The translations under genes were made by a program, and so were the position numbers. This document shows positions 8,715-19,900 of a DNA stretch of 43,120 nucleotides, piece by piece. Source of the stretch: Acidobacteriota bacterium. GTDB taxonomy: Bacteria; Acidobacteriota; Terriglobia; Bryobacterales; Bryobacteraceae. Each line of letters starts with the position of its first letter. The stretch's first letter is position 1. Below the pieces are notes generated by a model that searched no databases, was not told the origin of the DNA, and worked only from the letters and a program-made list of their open reading frames with translations. Location: the NCBI GenBank assembly GCA_026394075.1, contig JAPKYX010000291.1:1-43120 (forward strand), in the 5' to 3' direction.

Positions 8715-8722
8715 AGTATAGC
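8715..8722 (-). promoter_or_regulatory. Extended -10 promoter of the CHAT-sigma operon
   Basis: On the minus strand the bases read TGCTATACT (8723-8715), an extended -10 (TG-n-TATACT). No good -35 is present, which is tolerated with extended -10 boxes. The predicted start is near 8708, giving a leader of about 77 nt to the GTG at 8631. The leader begins with the quasi-palindrome. Confidence 0.5.
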
Positions 8723-8893
8723 ACAGCGAGTGTGCGGGGTAGTAGCCCAGTAGGGCGTCAAACTTAGTTTGAAGGGTAAAGCATGTAAAGCAGCGCCTCC
8801 TGAAATGGCGCTGAGTCTTCGCCCGTCATCGCTACAGTGATCGTTGCCGGAGCTTTTTCAGCTGGCAGCCATCCTTGCTCGGGGCGGCGAGAA

Positions 8894-8938
8894 CTAGAAC
8901 AGGAACGGGATGATAATCGGCACAATGTCGATCGGCAT
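8894..8938 (-). CDS. 14-residue hydrophobic micro-ORF (candidate)
   Basis: The minus strand shows AAGGAG (8951-8946), a 7-nt spacer, ATG at 8938, 13 further sense codons and TAG (8896-8894). The peptide is MPIDIVPIIIPFLF, with one acidic residue and otherwise hydrophobic or proline residues. A consensus promoter (TTGACA, 16 nt, TAGTCT) lies about 60 nt upstream. The combination of promoter, strong ribosome binding site and short ORF is unlikely to be chance but is not proof of translation. It could be a small membrane peptide, or a leader peptide acting on the CHAT operon 260 nt downstream. I do not recognise a family. Confidence 0.4.
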   Translation of the reverse strand: MPIDIVPIIIPFLF

Positions 8939-8994
8939 CGAAGAGCTCCTTAGATTTTGCGAAAGCGACCCCGGCCGGGGTGAGCCACAACCAG

Positions 8995-9022
8995 AGACTA
9001 AGTGGTTCCCATTAGGTGTCAA
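8995..9022 (-). promoter_or_regulatory. Consensus promoter for the micro-ORF
   Basis: On the minus strand TTGACA (9022-9017) and TAGTCT (9000-8995) are separated by 16 nt. The predicted start is near 8988, leaving a 5' leader of about 50 nt that contains the palindrome ACCCCGGCCGGGGT (8968-8981) before the ribosome binding site. Confidence 0.55.
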
Positions 9023-9087
9023 ACGCCCGGTGGACGCTGTGCTCTTGTTTTCAACAATTTAGAAATTTTCGAGAATCGTGAACGCTC

Positions 9088-9115
9088 TTGGATCTCAGCC
9101 GTAGCCTGCTAAACT
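9088..9115 (+). promoter_or_regulatory. Promoter of the lptC/lptA-like gene
   Basis: TTGGAT (9088-9093), a 16-nt spacer and TAAACT (9110-9115) precede the ATG at 9124 by eight nt. The transcript would start at or within two bases of the ATG, so the mRNA is predicted to be leaderless. No ribosome binding site is visible. Confidence 0.55.
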
Positions 9116-9123
9116 AGGGCTAG

Positions 9124-11340
9124 ATGCGGCGATTTGGCCCGATTTTGGCGTTGATCATCGCAGGTTTAATCGGCGGTGTCGGCTATCTGTACTGGATGAC
9201 CCGGCAGCGCCAGGCCGATCACACGGCGGCCGCTCCCTCCCCGTTGGATCAATCGCTCAACTCGCAAGCCAAAGAGTGGGCCTGGTCACAGACGGTGGGC
9301 GGCAAGACGGTGGTTGAAGTGCGCGCCAAGGATTTCCGCCAGGTCAAGGATCCGCCGGTGATCGAGCTGAACGGCGTCGAACTCAAGATCTTCCATGGGG
9401 AAGAACAAAAGTTCGACCGCGTCTCCAGCGCCAAGGCGCACTTCTCCATCCCGGAAGGCAAGATGGTCTCCGAGGGCGAAGTGGACATCAAGCTGGGCGA
9501 GGTGCCTGAGGGGGCGCTCGCTGGCCGGCTGATGACCATCCACACCGCCGGCGTGACGTTTGAGAACAAGACCGGCCGCGCCGACACGGACCAGCACGCC
9601 ACGTTTGTGCTGGACGTGGGCGACGGTGAAGCCGATGGCGCCACCTATGATCCGCAGACACGCGAACTGCGCTTGAAAAGCAACGTCAAGCTAAACTGGC
9701 GCGGCAAGGACCCCAAGGCCTTGCCGATGCTGATCCAAGCCGGCGAATTGATCTACAAGGAAGCCGAGCATAAGGTCTGGTTGCTGGGCTGGTCCAAGTT
9801 CGCGCGCGACAAGCTGACCATGTCCGGCGGCCCCTCCATCATCACCATCGAAGAGGGCAATCTGCGCCTGGTGGAAACCGTGCAGGCCACCGGGGTGGAC
9901 AAGCACCCGGACCGGACGGTCGAGTTTGGGGCGGAGCAACTACAGATCATTCTGGGCGACGGAGCGCGCATGGAAAAAATCACCGGCCAGACCAACGCCC
10001 GGTTGACCAGCATCTCCAAGACCGGCCGCACCCAGGTCCGCAGCCAGCGCCTCGATCTCAGTTTTGTCGACGAGAAGGGGTCGAGCGTCCTCACCCAGGC
10101 TTTGGCCAGCGGGGCCAGCATCGCTGAGTCGTTCCCTTTGGTCGAACCCAAGCCCGAGAATCGCGTGCTGAAGTCCGATGTGATCGAACTCAAGATGAAG
10201 CCCGGCGGCCGTGAAGTGGCCACCATGGACACGCATGCCCCAGGCGTGCTGGACTTTCTGCCCAATCAGGTGACGCAACGGAAGCGCCACCTGGAAGCGG
10301 AGCGGATGAACATCCGTTACGGCGCCAACAATCAGATGGAGTACTTCCGCGCCGTGAAGGTGACCACCCGGACCGACCCCGCCGCCCAACGCCCCGGCAA
10401 GCCTCAAACCACCTCCAGCGAGAACATGGAAGCCGGCTTTGACGCCAAAGGCGACTTGGCGCGCCTGGAACAGTGGGGTAACTTCCGCTATCAGGAAGGC
10501 GACCGGCAGGCGATAGCGCAGCGGGCCGTGCTGGACCAGCCCAAAAATCTGATGACGCTCACCGGTGAGGCTCGCGTTTTCGATGCGGCCGGGGCCACTG
10601 ATGCCGAATCAATCGTCATCAACCAGACCAACGGCGACACCGTCGCCCAGGGCCGCGTGCGCACCGTGCGAGACCCTCACCGGGCCATTGCCGAACGCAT
10701 GGTCACCAGCGGCAACAACGCCAAGATCCGTTACCAGGGGAAGGCCACCGTCTGGCAGAACGACAATAAGCTCGACGCCGAAACCATCGATATCGACCGC
10801 GCCGCGGGCACTTTGGTGGCGGAAGAGCGCGTGGTCAGCATGTTGCAGGACAAGAGCAAAGTGGTCACCGTCATCCGCGCCGCCCACATGGACTATTCCG
10901 ACAAGCAAAAAGTGACCTACTATTCGGGCGACGTCTTCCTCACCCGGCCGCAGCTGACGGTGAAGTCCAAGAAGTTGCGCGCCTATCTGGTGGAGGAAGA
11001 CGCGGAACGCTCCGCCACGTTGCCCGATTCGGGTCTCGATCGGGCGTTCGCCGAAGGCAATGTCGAGATCGTGCAAACCAATGGTCCCCGCACCCGGCAG
11101 GGGTTCGGTGAGGCGGCGGATTATTACGTCACCGATGGCAAGGTTATCCTCGAAGGAGGAGCGCCGCAGTTGACCGAAACGCAGCCTGGAGTGAAACCCA
11201 ACGTGACCAAGGGCCGTCGTCTCACTTGGCTGGCCAATAGCGACAAGTTGACGGTGGAAGGTGCCGATGAAGCGCCCGGCTCCAGCACCTTGCGCCGCAA
11301 GAAGCCCCAGCCCGCGGCCACGGCGAATACCAAGAAATGA
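9124..11340 (+). CDS. LPS export periplasmic protein, LptC domain joined to LptA/OstA-like region
   Basis: The 738-residue protein starts with one membrane anchor (about 5-24, [19 protein letters not shown]), followed by an LptC-type periplasmic domain (for example [23 protein letters not shown]). A long series of beta-jellyroll-like OstA/LptA segments follows, for example [33 protein letters not shown], and [30 protein letters not shown] shortened here to its elements. LptC and LptA are normally separate proteins of about 190 and 180 residues that bridge the inner and outer membranes during lipopolysaccharide export. One long polypeptide could form much of that bridge. Its stop overlaps the lptB start (ATGA at 11337-11340), which supports a shared function. 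The fold assignment beyond the N-terminus is inferred from pattern and context. Confidence 0.8.
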   Translation: MRRFGPILALIIAGLIGGVGYLYWMTRQRQADHTAAAPSPLDQSLNSQAKEWAWSQTVGGKTVVEVRAKDFRQVKDPPVIELNGVELKIFHGEEQKFDRVSSAKAHFSIPEGKMVSEGEVDIKLGEVPEGALAGRLMTIHTAGVTFENKTGRADTDQHATFVLDVGDGEADGATYDPQTRELRLKSNVKLNWRGKDPKALPMLIQAGELIYKEAEHKVWLLGWSKFARDKLTMSGGPSIITIEEGNLRLVETVQATGVDKHPDRTVEFGAEQLQIILGDGARMEKITGQTNARLTSISKTGRTQVRSQRLDLSFVDEKGSSVLTQALASGASIAESFPLVEPKPENRVLKSDVIELKMKPGGREVATMDTHAPGVLDFLPNQVTQRKRHLEAERMNIRYGANNQMEYFRAVKVTTRTDPAAQRPGKPQTTSSENMEAGFDAKGDLARLEQWGNFRYQEGDRQAIAQRAVLDQPKNLMTLTGEARVFDAAGATDAESIVINQTNGDTVAQGRVRTVRDPHRAIAERMVTSGNNAKIRYQGKATVWQNDNKLDAETIDIDRAAGTLVAEERVVSMLQDKSKVVTVIRAAHMDYSDKQKVTYYSGDVFLTRPQLTVKSKKLRAYLVEEDAERSATLPDSGLDRAFAEGNVEIVQTNGPRTRQGFGEAADYYVTDGKVILEGGAPQLTETQPGVKPNVTKGRRLTWLANSDKLTVEGADEAPGSSTLRRKKPQPAATANTKK

Positions 11341-12080
11341 AGACTCTACGCACGGCGGAAATCTGCAAAGCCTACAGCGGCCGTCGCGTGGTCGATGGCG
11401 TGTCGGTTTACGTCGAGCAGGGCGAAGTCGTCGGCTTGCTGGGCCCCAACGGCGCGGGCAAGACGACATCGTTCTACATCATCGTCGGCCTGGTCAGTCC
11501 GGATGCCGGCAAAGTGATGTTGGACGACGTGGACTTGACCAATCTGCCCATGTACCAGCGCGCCCGCCGCGGCATCAGCTACCTGCCGCAGGAGCCCAGC
11601 GTCTTCCGCAAAATGAGCGTCGAGGAAAACCTGATGGCCATCCTCGAAACCCTGCCCATCCCGCAACGCGAACGCCGCGAACGCATGTTCCGGCTGATCG
11701 AGCAGTTGGGCCTGGAAAAAGTGCGTGAGAATCAAGGCTACATGCTCTCCGGCGGCGAACGGCGGCGTTTGGAGATCGCCCGTTCCCTGGTGATCGAACC
11801 CAGCTTCCTGCTGCTGGACGAACCGTTCTCCGGCATCGACCCCATCCAAGTGCTGGAACTGCAAAAGATCATCGCGGACCTCAAACGCGAAGGCATCGGC
11901 ATCCTGGTCACCGACCACAACGTCCGTGAAACCCTCGCCGTCACCGACCGCGCCTACATCATCAACAACGGCAAAATCTTCCGCACCGGCTCACCGCTAA
12001 CGCTCCAACGCGACGCCGAAGTCCGGCGCGTCTACCTGGGCGATAACTTCCAGATGGGATTTGAAGACTTGAGCGCTTGA
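11337..12080 (+). CDS. lptB: LPS export ABC transporter ATP-binding protein LptB
   Basis: The 247-residue ABC ATPase has Walker [10 protein letters not shown], the Q-loop in [18 protein letters not shown], signature LSGGERRR, Walker [11 protein letters not shown] and the switch histidine in [10 protein letters not shown]. The [12 protein letters not shown] and GSP-LT...[10 protein letters not shown] segments are characteristic of LptB rather than of amino-acid importers. With LptF and LptG it drives extraction of lipopolysaccharide from the inner membrane. Its ATG overlaps the stop of the LptC/LptA-like gene by four bases, so translation is probably coupled. The permease genes lptF and lptG are not in the window. 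Confidence 0.95.
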   Translation: MKTLRTAEICKAYSGRRVVDGVSVYVEQGEVVGLLGPNGAGKTTSFYIIVGLVSPDAGKVMLDDVDLTNLPMYQRARRGISYLPQEPSVFRKMSVEENLMAILETLPIPQRERRERMFRLIEQLGLEKVRENQGYMLSGGERRRLEIARSLVIEPSFLLLDEPFSGIDPIQVLELQKIIADLKREGIGILVTDHNVRETLAVTDRAYIINNGKIFRTGSPLTLQRDAEVRRVYLGDNFQMGFEDLSA

Positions 12081-12105
12081 GGCCTGGGATGCGCGCTCAC
12101 GGGCA

Positions 12106-12489
12106 TCACCCGATCGGCAATAGATGACAGGTAGCTCGCCGCTCGTTGACTGAAACCAAACAACCGCGTGAAAGCTCCCCGGCGAAGCGATCTACTACAC
12201 TTTCAACGATCGCTGCCACCAACTCCGCCTTGCAGCCTTCGCGCCGGATACGGATTACTGATGGACGGCGCAGTCCCCTCACCGCAATCAGCGCATGAAA
12301 ATCAGCATCCAGGGTGATTACCACCGAGTCGGTGGCCGCCGCGAGAGCTAGGATCTCTTCATCAGAAGCAGCGGCTAGACCGAGGGGGGCTACATGGTCG
12401 CAGCCGTAACCGATTCTTCGCAGCAACGCCACCGAATCAGCAGGAATGCCCTGATCAAGGAGCAGGCGAAGCTCGAGAGCTTGCCTCAA
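12106..12489 (-). CDS. DUF5615 PIN-like toxin
   Basis: The 127-residue protein carries the DUF5615 signature: an N-terminal LRLLLDQGIPADSVALLRRIGYGCDHV, then ASDEEILALAAATDSVVITLDADF. The aspartates D12, D44 and D60/D62 match the acidic metal site of PIN-like nucleases. The start is TTG at 12489, sharing bases with the TGA of the upstream DUF433 gene, so re-initiation is likely. DUF433/DUF5615 pairs are regarded as toxin-antitoxin modules in which this partner is the probable RNase. The target RNA is unknown. Confidence 0.82.
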   Translation of the reverse strand: MRQALELRLLLDQGIPADSVALLRRIGYGCDHVAPLGLAAASDEEILALAAATDSVVITLDADFHALIAVRGLRRPSVIRIRREGCKAELVAAIVESVVDRFAGELSRGCLVSVNERRATCHLLPIG

Positions 12490-12710
12490 GCAGCCGGGAT
12501 CTCCACCGCCTCATCGGCTAGATTTGCCGCTGCGAATTCCAGTGCCTGCTGAACGTCCTGCTCTTCCAGGTCTGGGTAGTTGCGGAACAGATCTTGCCGG
12601 TTCGGATAGAGCGCAACGGCGGCCACAACCCGACGCACTGTCAGTCGCATGTCCCGGATACATGGCTGGCCGTTCATCTTGCCGGGATCCCAGGTGATTC
12701 GATCAAACAT
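12486..12710 (-). CDS. DUF433 antitoxin
   Basis: The 74-residue protein reads as a typical DUF433 domain: ITWDPGKMNGQPCIRDMRLTV at the start (the family pattern 'D-P-x-x-x-x-G-x-P-x-I-x-G-x-R'), then helices ending QALEFAAANLADE. DUF433 is a small winged-helix-like domain found as the antitoxin partner of DUF5615 proteins. The gene overlaps the toxin start by four bases. A possible SD (AAAGG) lies upstream of the ATG, although rather far away. It probably represses its own operon, by analogy with other antitoxins. Confidence 0.8.
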   Translation of the reverse strand: MFDRITWDPGKMNGQPCIRDMRLTVRRVVAAVALYPNRQDLFRNYPDLEEQDVQQALEFAAANLADEAVEIPAA

Positions 12711-12749
12711 ACAAATCGGCTCTGCCTTTCATTGTGCCATTGCCCAACT

Positions 12750-13544
12750 CTACACCGGCGGCGATGGAGATGCTGCCCGCACCCGGAACAGCAGCAGGTC
12801 CAAGCTGAAGGTAACTTTCTGCGCGGCGGCTGGTGTCGCCTGCATGGGCCGGTAGATCGCCAGCAGGACGTCTTCCACTGCCGCCGCATCCAGGTCCGCC
12901 GTGGTGGTGACGCGCGCCTGATCGGTCAGCTCAAATTGAGGCGCAAACTCCGCCACCGTCCGCTCCACCCGCTCCCGCCCCACACCACGCAGTTCGATCA
13001 GGTCATCCGGTGCTGGCAGGGCCACCAGCAGGCGTCCATCAGGCCGCAGCACGCGCCGGAACTCGGCGGGATTCATGCGGGCTGTGATCGACATGACGCA
13101 GCTGAAGGACTGGTCTTGATAAGGCACCGCGCGATCGGCATTGGCCACCACCCACTCCACGTTCGGGTAACGCCGGGCTGCCGCGTCGATGGCCGGAATC
13201 GAGATATCCACGCCATGCCCCTGCGCTCCAGTGGCCGCCGTCAAGGAGCCCAGATAAAACCCATCACCACACCCGGCGTCGAGCACCACATCCGCCGGAC
13301 CCAGCGCTGCCATTCGCCCCACGCCTTCGAGCAGCGGACCCGTCACGCCCCGGTCATGCAACCGCCGCCGCGCTGCCACGGCATCACTGGAATCTCCAGG
13401 CTGCTTCGACCGCCGCTCCTGCGGCTGCAGCAAATTCACATAGCCGCTGCGGGCCATGTCAAACGAGTGGTTCCGCTCACATCGCCAGCGCCGTTGATCG
13501 CGCTGAAGCGGTAACCGGCAATCTCGGACAGGGCAGACAAGCAC
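12750..13544 (-). CDS. RlmA-like 23S rRNA guanine-N1-methyltransferase
   Basis: I prefer the GTG at 13544 to the ATG at 13580, because TACACT (13560-13555, minus) lies ten nt before the GTG and the RlmA family starts just before its zinc site. The N-terminus has C4, C9, C22 and H26 (CERNHSFD), matching the RlmA zinc finger except that the first pair is C-x4-C instead of C-x2-C. The family segment GYVNLLQPQ...RRSKQPGDSSDAVAARR follows. The SAM-binding motif I is VVLDAGCGDG. The E. coli homologue methylates G745 of 23S rRNA; related proteins methylate G748. The product is about 264 residues, normal for the family. Substrate position is not resolved by sequence alone. Confidence 0.78.
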   Translation of the reverse strand: MLVCPVRDCRLPLQRDQRRWRCERNHSFDMARSGYVNLLQPQERRSKQPGDSSDAVAARRRLHDRGVTGPLLEGVGRMAALGPADVVLDAGCGDGFYLGSLTAATGAQGHGVDISIPAIDAAARRYPNVEWVVANADRAVPYQDQSFSCVMSITARMNPAEFRRVLRPDGRLLVALPAPDDLIELRGVGRERVERTVAEFAPQFELTDQARVTTTADLDAAAVEDVLLAIYRPMQATPAAAQKVTFSLDLLLFRVRAASPSPPV

Positions 13545-13610
13545 GTTCAATGAGAGTGTAGCGCGGGCGTCTGGCACCATCTGTGTTCGCGCACCACCTA
13601 GACTGGACTC

Positions 13611-13994
13611 ATGGATGCAAATTCTTCTCTCTTCGATCAGCTAGGCGGCGCCGCCGCGGTCGAAGCCGCCGTGGATAACTTTTACGGCCGAGTGCTGGCT
13701 GATGTCCGCATCCGCCACTTCTTTGAAGGCGTGGATATGGTCCGCCAGCGCCGGATGCAGGCCGCTTTTCTCACCGTGGCCTTTGGTGGACCCAACCATT
13801 ACTCAGGCGCCGGGATGGCCAAAGCGCATGCTCGGCTGGTCGCCGACGGTCTCAACGATAGCCACTTCGATGCTGTAGTGGAAAATCTGGCCGCCACTTT
13901 GCGTGAGTTGGGCATCGCCGATGGTCTCATCGCGCAGGTGGCCGCCATCGCCGAATCAGTCCGTGGCGACGTGCTCGGCCGGCCAGCCGCCTAA
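13611..13994 (+). CDS. Group I truncated haemoglobin
   Basis: The 127-residue protein begins SLFDQLGGAAAVEAAVDNFYGRVLAD and matches two-on-two haemoglobins. Phe24-Tyr25 form the B9-B10 pair, and His73 (MAKAHARLV) is in the position of the proximal F8 haem ligand, followed by GLNDSHFDAV. The family binds O2 or NO and often detoxifies NO. The -10-like TAGACT (13599-13604) is six nt before the ATG, so the mRNA is probably leaderless. The 3' end overlaps the convergent VWA gene by four bases. Confidence 0.92.
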   Translation: MDANSSLFDQLGGAAAVEAAVDNFYGRVLADVRIRHFFEGVDMVRQRRMQAAFLTVAFGGPNHYSGAGMAKAHARLVADGLNDSHFDAVVENLAATLRELGIADGLIAQVAAIAESVRGDVLGRPAA

Positions 13995-15211
13995 TGAATC
14001 GTCTTCCGCTTCCGGTTCATAAAGTCCATCAGCAAATACTGGCCTAACGTGTAGGGCGTGGTGAAGTAGGCCTTGCCCTTGCACATCTCCGTCACCTTCT
14101 GGACAAAGCTGATCAGCGCGTAATCGCTGGCCAGCATGAAGGTGTTGATCAGGATGCCTGCCCGCTTGCAGCGGTTCACTTCTTCGAGCGTCCGCGAGAT
14201 CACCAGCGGGTCCAGGCCGAAGGCGTTCTTGTAGATCCGCCCATCGTCCAGCGTCAAAGCCGAAGGCTTGCCGTCGGTGATCATGACGATCTGCTTCATG
14301 TCCTTCTTTTCGGCCTTCAGCAAACGCTGCGCCAGAATCAGGCCGTCGCGTGTGTTGGTGTAGTACGGCCCCACCTGCACCCGCGCCAGCTCCGACACCT
14401 TCATCTCTTCTGCCGAATCGTGGAACAGCACCAGGCGCAGGCTGTCGCCGGGATACTGCGTCCGGATCAGATGTGCCAGCGCCAGGGCCACCCGCTTGGC
14501 GGGCGTGAAGCGATCCTCGCCATAAAGGATCATCGAGTGCGAACAATCCAGCATCAACACCGTCGCGCACGAGGATTGATACTCGCTCTGATGGACGTGG
14601 ACGTCCGAGTATTCCAGGTTCAACGGCAACGAAAGCCCCTCGCGCTGCAAGGCCGAAAACAGCGTCTGGGCCACGTCGATGTTCAGCGTGTCGCCAAACT
14701 CGTAAGGCTTCGAAGCGCCGCTTGATTCGACGCCCGTGGCCATGTCGCGTGTGTCGTGAGCGCCAAAGCTCGAGCGGCCCAGTGACCCCATAAGATCCTT
14801 CAACATATTGAAACCCAGAAAGTCTACCGACTTGCCGGTGACTTCAAAACGCGGCTCCGTTGGCTGACCCGTGCCACCCGGCCCTTGCTGCTCTTCCGCG
14901 TTCAAGAAGCCCTCGTCCATCAGCTTCTTGACGAGGCGCTCCAGCAACTCCTCCAGTTCTTCGCGCGGCATGGAGTCGAGTTGCTCCAGCATCTCCTGAC
15001 GCTGTTCTTCCTCAAACAACTCGCCCGATCTCAGCGCCTGCTCGATGGCCTGCTTCAGGGCTTCCAGCGAATCCGGGTCAAACTCACCCGGCTGCTGATA
15101 TTGGCCGTCGAAGCCGGACTTCAGGAAGAAGTCCGACAACGCCTTCATCAGATCCGTGGTGTCGATGCCCAGGTCTTCCGGAACGTATTTGCCGTACTTG
15201 ATGCGGCGCAT
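13991..15211 (-). CDS. VWA domain protein, partner of MoxR/chelatase-like ATPase
   Basis: The 406-residue protein has an acidic, glutamate-rich N-terminal half (about 45-110) with predicted helices. A C-terminal von Willebrand A domain follows, with the metal-ion-dependent adhesion site D222-x-S224-x-S226 in [10 protein letters not shown], a conserved Thr segment (YYTNTRDGL) and the VMITDGKPS strand. VWA proteins paired with AAA+ ATPases of the MoxR/magnesium-chelatase type act as metal-insertion or protein-remodelling complexes. Mycobacterial Rv0958/Rv0959 is a similar gene pair. The ATG lies eight nt after the ATPase stop with an AAAGG ribosome binding site, so the two genes form an operon. 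The physiological target is unknown. Confidence 0.85.
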   Translation of the reverse strand: MRRIKYGKYVPEDLGIDTTDLMKALSDFFLKSGFDGQYQQPGEFDPDSLEALKQAIEQALRSGELFEEEQRQEMLEQLDSMPREELEELLERLVKKLMDEGFLNAEEQQGPGGTGQPTEPRFEVTGKSVDFLGFNMLKDLMGSLGRSSFGAHDTRDMATGVESSGASKPYEFGDTLNIDVAQTLFSALQREGLSLPLNLEYSDVHVHQSEYQSSCATVLMLDCSHSMILYGEDRFTPAKRVALALAHLIRTQYPGDSLRLVLFHDSAEEMKVSELARVQVGPYYTNTRDGLILAQRLLKAEKKDMKQIVMITDGKPSALTLDDGRIYKNAFGLDPLVISRTLEEVNRCKRAGILINTFMLASDYALISFVQKVTEMCKGKAYFTTPYTLGQYLLMDFMNRKRKTIH

Positions 15212-15219
15212 GGGAGCCT

Positions 15220-16770
<1,551 letters not shown>

Positions 16771-16872
16771 AATCGATCTGATGGCAGTCTAGCAGTCGCC
16801 GATTCACTCTCTATTTCGCAGAAGGAAAACCCTGCCTTAATAAATTTAATGTGACAATTACCGATCAATCAT

Positions 16873-16900
16873 TTGACACCGCCCGCTCAGTTTCGATAGT
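16873..16900 (+). promoter_or_regulatory. Promoter of the first TonB receptor
   Basis: TTGACA (16873-16878), a 16-nt spacer and GATAGT (16895-16900) precede a leader of about 32 nt with GGGGAGGG (16924-16931). Unlike most genes in the window this one has a normal leader with a strong ribosome binding site. Confidence 0.55.
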
Positions 16901-16938
16901 GTGACTCCCAGCATTTTCCTCACGGGGAGGGTTGGACC

Positions 16939-19900
16939 ATGACTGTTCGCCAGGCGCTAGGTGTTTGCGCCATCGCATTTTCTTTTTCAAGCGCGGTCTT
17001 CGCGCAACAGATATCGGGCAGCATCTCGGGTGTTGTCCGCGACAATCAACAGGCCATCATCGCGGGCGCGAAGGTGACCGTCACCAGTACGACGCAAGGC
17101 TACGTCCGCGAGGGTACGACGAACGGTGAAGGCATCTTCCTGTTCACCTCGCTGCAGCCGTCCACCTATAACCTCACCGTAGAAGTGGCGGGCTTCAAGA
17201 AGTCCGAACGCAAAGACATCAAGATTTTCGCCGCCGACCGTTTGGACTTCCCCATCGTCATGGAGATCGGCGCGGTCAGCGACACGATCACCGTCTCCTC
17301 GGAGACCGTGCAGGTGCAAACTTCGGGTGCTGAGAAATCGGGCGTCCTCACCGGCAAGCAAGTGGTGGACCTGGCACTGGTCTCCCGTGACTTCATCGGT
17401 CTCGTGCGCGTCATCCCCGGTGTTGTCTTCACGGGCGGACTGGGCGGCATTCAAGCCAATGGCAACCGCGGCAATCAGAACAACCTGACGCTGGATGGCG
17501 TCACCAACGTCGACACGGGCTCTAACGGCGGTCTGCTGGCCACCACCAACATCGACATGATCAGCGAATTCAAGGTGACCACCAACGCCCAGCCGGCCGA
17601 ATACGGCCGCAGCTCCGGCGCGCAGATCCAAGTGGTGACCAAGAGCGGCACCAAGCAGTTCCACGGCACTGGGTATGACTTCTACCGGCATGAGAGCTTG
17701 AACGCCAACTTGTGGCGCGACAACATCGAGAACCGCCAGCGCCGTCTCTACCGCTTCAACTACCCCGGCTTCAACATCGGCGGCCCGGCCTACATCCCCG
17801 GGCTGTTTAACAAGAACAAGGAAAAGTTCTTCTTCTTCGTCGGCATGGAATGGCAGAACCAATTGGTGTTCAACACCCTGCGTAACGTGACGGTGCCCAC
17901 CGCACTTGATCGCACGGGCAACTTCTCGCAGTCCCGCGAAGGCGGCGGTTCGCCACTGGTGGTTCGCGATCCCTTGAACAACGGCATCCAGTTCCCCAAC
18001 AATACGATCCCGCCCAACCGCATCAACCCGGACGGCCAGAAGATCCTTGGCTTCTACCCGCTGCCCAACGCGGAAGGCCGCGACCCCAGCTTCAACTACC
18101 AGACCCAACAGTCGCATAGCTTCCCGCGCCAGGAACGCATTTTCCGTGGCGACTACAACATCAATGAGAAGTGGCGCTTCTACGCCCGCTTCAACAACAC
18201 GGTCAGCAAACAGAACATGCCCTACGGCCAGTGGAACGCCGACTACAACATCCCGTTCGGCCCCATGAACTTTGGCAACCCGGGCTGGAGCGCCATCGGC
18301 AACCTCACCACCATCATCAACCCGACATTGACCAACGAGTTTATCTTCGGCTCCTCCAAGAACGTGCTCAACATCGACCCGGTGGACAAGGCTTTCGACC
18401 GCAGCAAGCTGAACTTGAGCTACAAAATGCCGTTCACCTCTGCCGACACTCTCGGCCTGGTGCAGAACTGGCGCTTCGGTGGCGTCTCCAACGCCCCGTT
18501 CACCAACTTCCTCGGTACCCCGTTCCGGAACTTCAACAACACCTGGGACATCACCGACAACATGACCAAGGTTTGGCGTCAGCACACCTTCAAGGCCGGC
18601 ATCTACATGCAGTTGAGCCAGAAGGACCAGACGGCATTCACCTCGATCAACGGCGATATCTGGTTTGACCGTGACAGCTCCAACCCGGGCGACACCAACT
18701 GGGCGTTCGCCAATGCGCTGCTGGGCAACTATCAGCGCGTCGCTCAGTCCAACGCGGCCTTGAACGGCCAATACCGCTACTGGAACATTGAATGGTTCGC
18801 CCAGGACTCCTGGCGCATCAACTCCAAGCTGACCATCGACTACGGCATGCGCTTCTACTGGATCCAGCCGCAGTTCGACAAGGCGCTGCAGACCTCCTCG
18901 TTCAACCCGAATCTCTACAACACCGCCCAGCGCGCGATTCTGCGTCAGCCGGTCCGTGTCAACAACGTCAACCAGTCACTCAACCCGCTGACGGGCGAAG
19001 TTGGGCCGGCCGCGCTGATCGGTACCATCGTCACGCAGAACAACGCGGCCTTCACCGGACCGCTCTATTCCAACGGCATGGGCCGTGCGGGCCAGAACGG
19101 CTATCCGGCCGGACTGATCAACGACCGCGGCATTCACTTTGCGCCGCGTATCGGCATCGCCTATCAGCCGTTCTCGAAGACGGTCATCCGCGCCGGCGCT
19201 GGTGTCTTCTATGATCGGTTCCAAGGCAACCCGGTCTTCGACATGTTGCCCAATCCGCCCTCCACCACGCGCCCGACTTTCTTCTACGGCAACCTGGGCA
19301 GTATTCCTCCGGCCAGCGCCGGTGTGTTCGCCCCGGCTGGTGTCAATGGGTTCGACATCAACGGCAACGTACCCACCACCTACAACTGGAACTTCTCCAT
19401 CCAGCGCCAACTGCCGGGCAACATGCTGCTCGACATCGGCTATGTGGGGAGCCGCAGCCTCTACAACATCTACCGGACCAACGTGAACTCGGTTCCATTC
19501 GGCAGCGCCTGGCTGCCGGAGAACCAGAACCCGCTTTCTACGACGCCGGCGTTTGATGGGTCCACCACCAAGGCCGTCAACCTCTATCGCCCGTTCCCGG
19601 GCTACGACAACGCCAACGTGTTGAGCTTTGGCGCGCCCTCCAAGTACCACTCGCTGCAAGTGGCCCTCAACCGGCGCTTCAGCAGCGGTCTGACGTTCGG
19701 CTTGGCCTACACCTGGTCTCGGACCATCGGCTTGGTCTCGGGTGACGGCGACTTCGTGCACCCGGTCAACGCCCGCTTGACCAACTACGGTCCGCTCACC
19801 TTCGATATCCCGCACGTGTTCGCTTTGAACTGGGTCTACGATGTGCCGAAGCTGGCCAAGGGCAGCAACTTCCTGGATAACCCCGTCGGCCGGGGCATCT

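Larger units (their letters stand above)
8632..9123. other. Divergent intergenic region with regulatory structure
   Basis: This 492-bp gap separates the CHAT operon (minus) from the lptC-like gene (plus). It holds, from left to right, a 36-bp quasi-palindrome (8678-8713), an extended -10 box for the CHAT operon, a 7-bp-stem hairpin (8791-8797 with 8807-8813, arm CAGCGCC), and a 14-codon ORF (8894-8938, minus). A perfect 14-bp palindrome (8968-8981), a consensus promoter for the micro-ORF (8995-9022, minus) and the lptC-like promoter (9088-9115, plus) complete it. Confidence 0.75.

Noticed and set aside
16987-18771. 594-codon minus-strand frame inside the first TonB receptor gene
   Set aside because: It is a shadow frame, with no ribosome binding site or recognisable motif. 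The plus-strand receptor explains the region fully.
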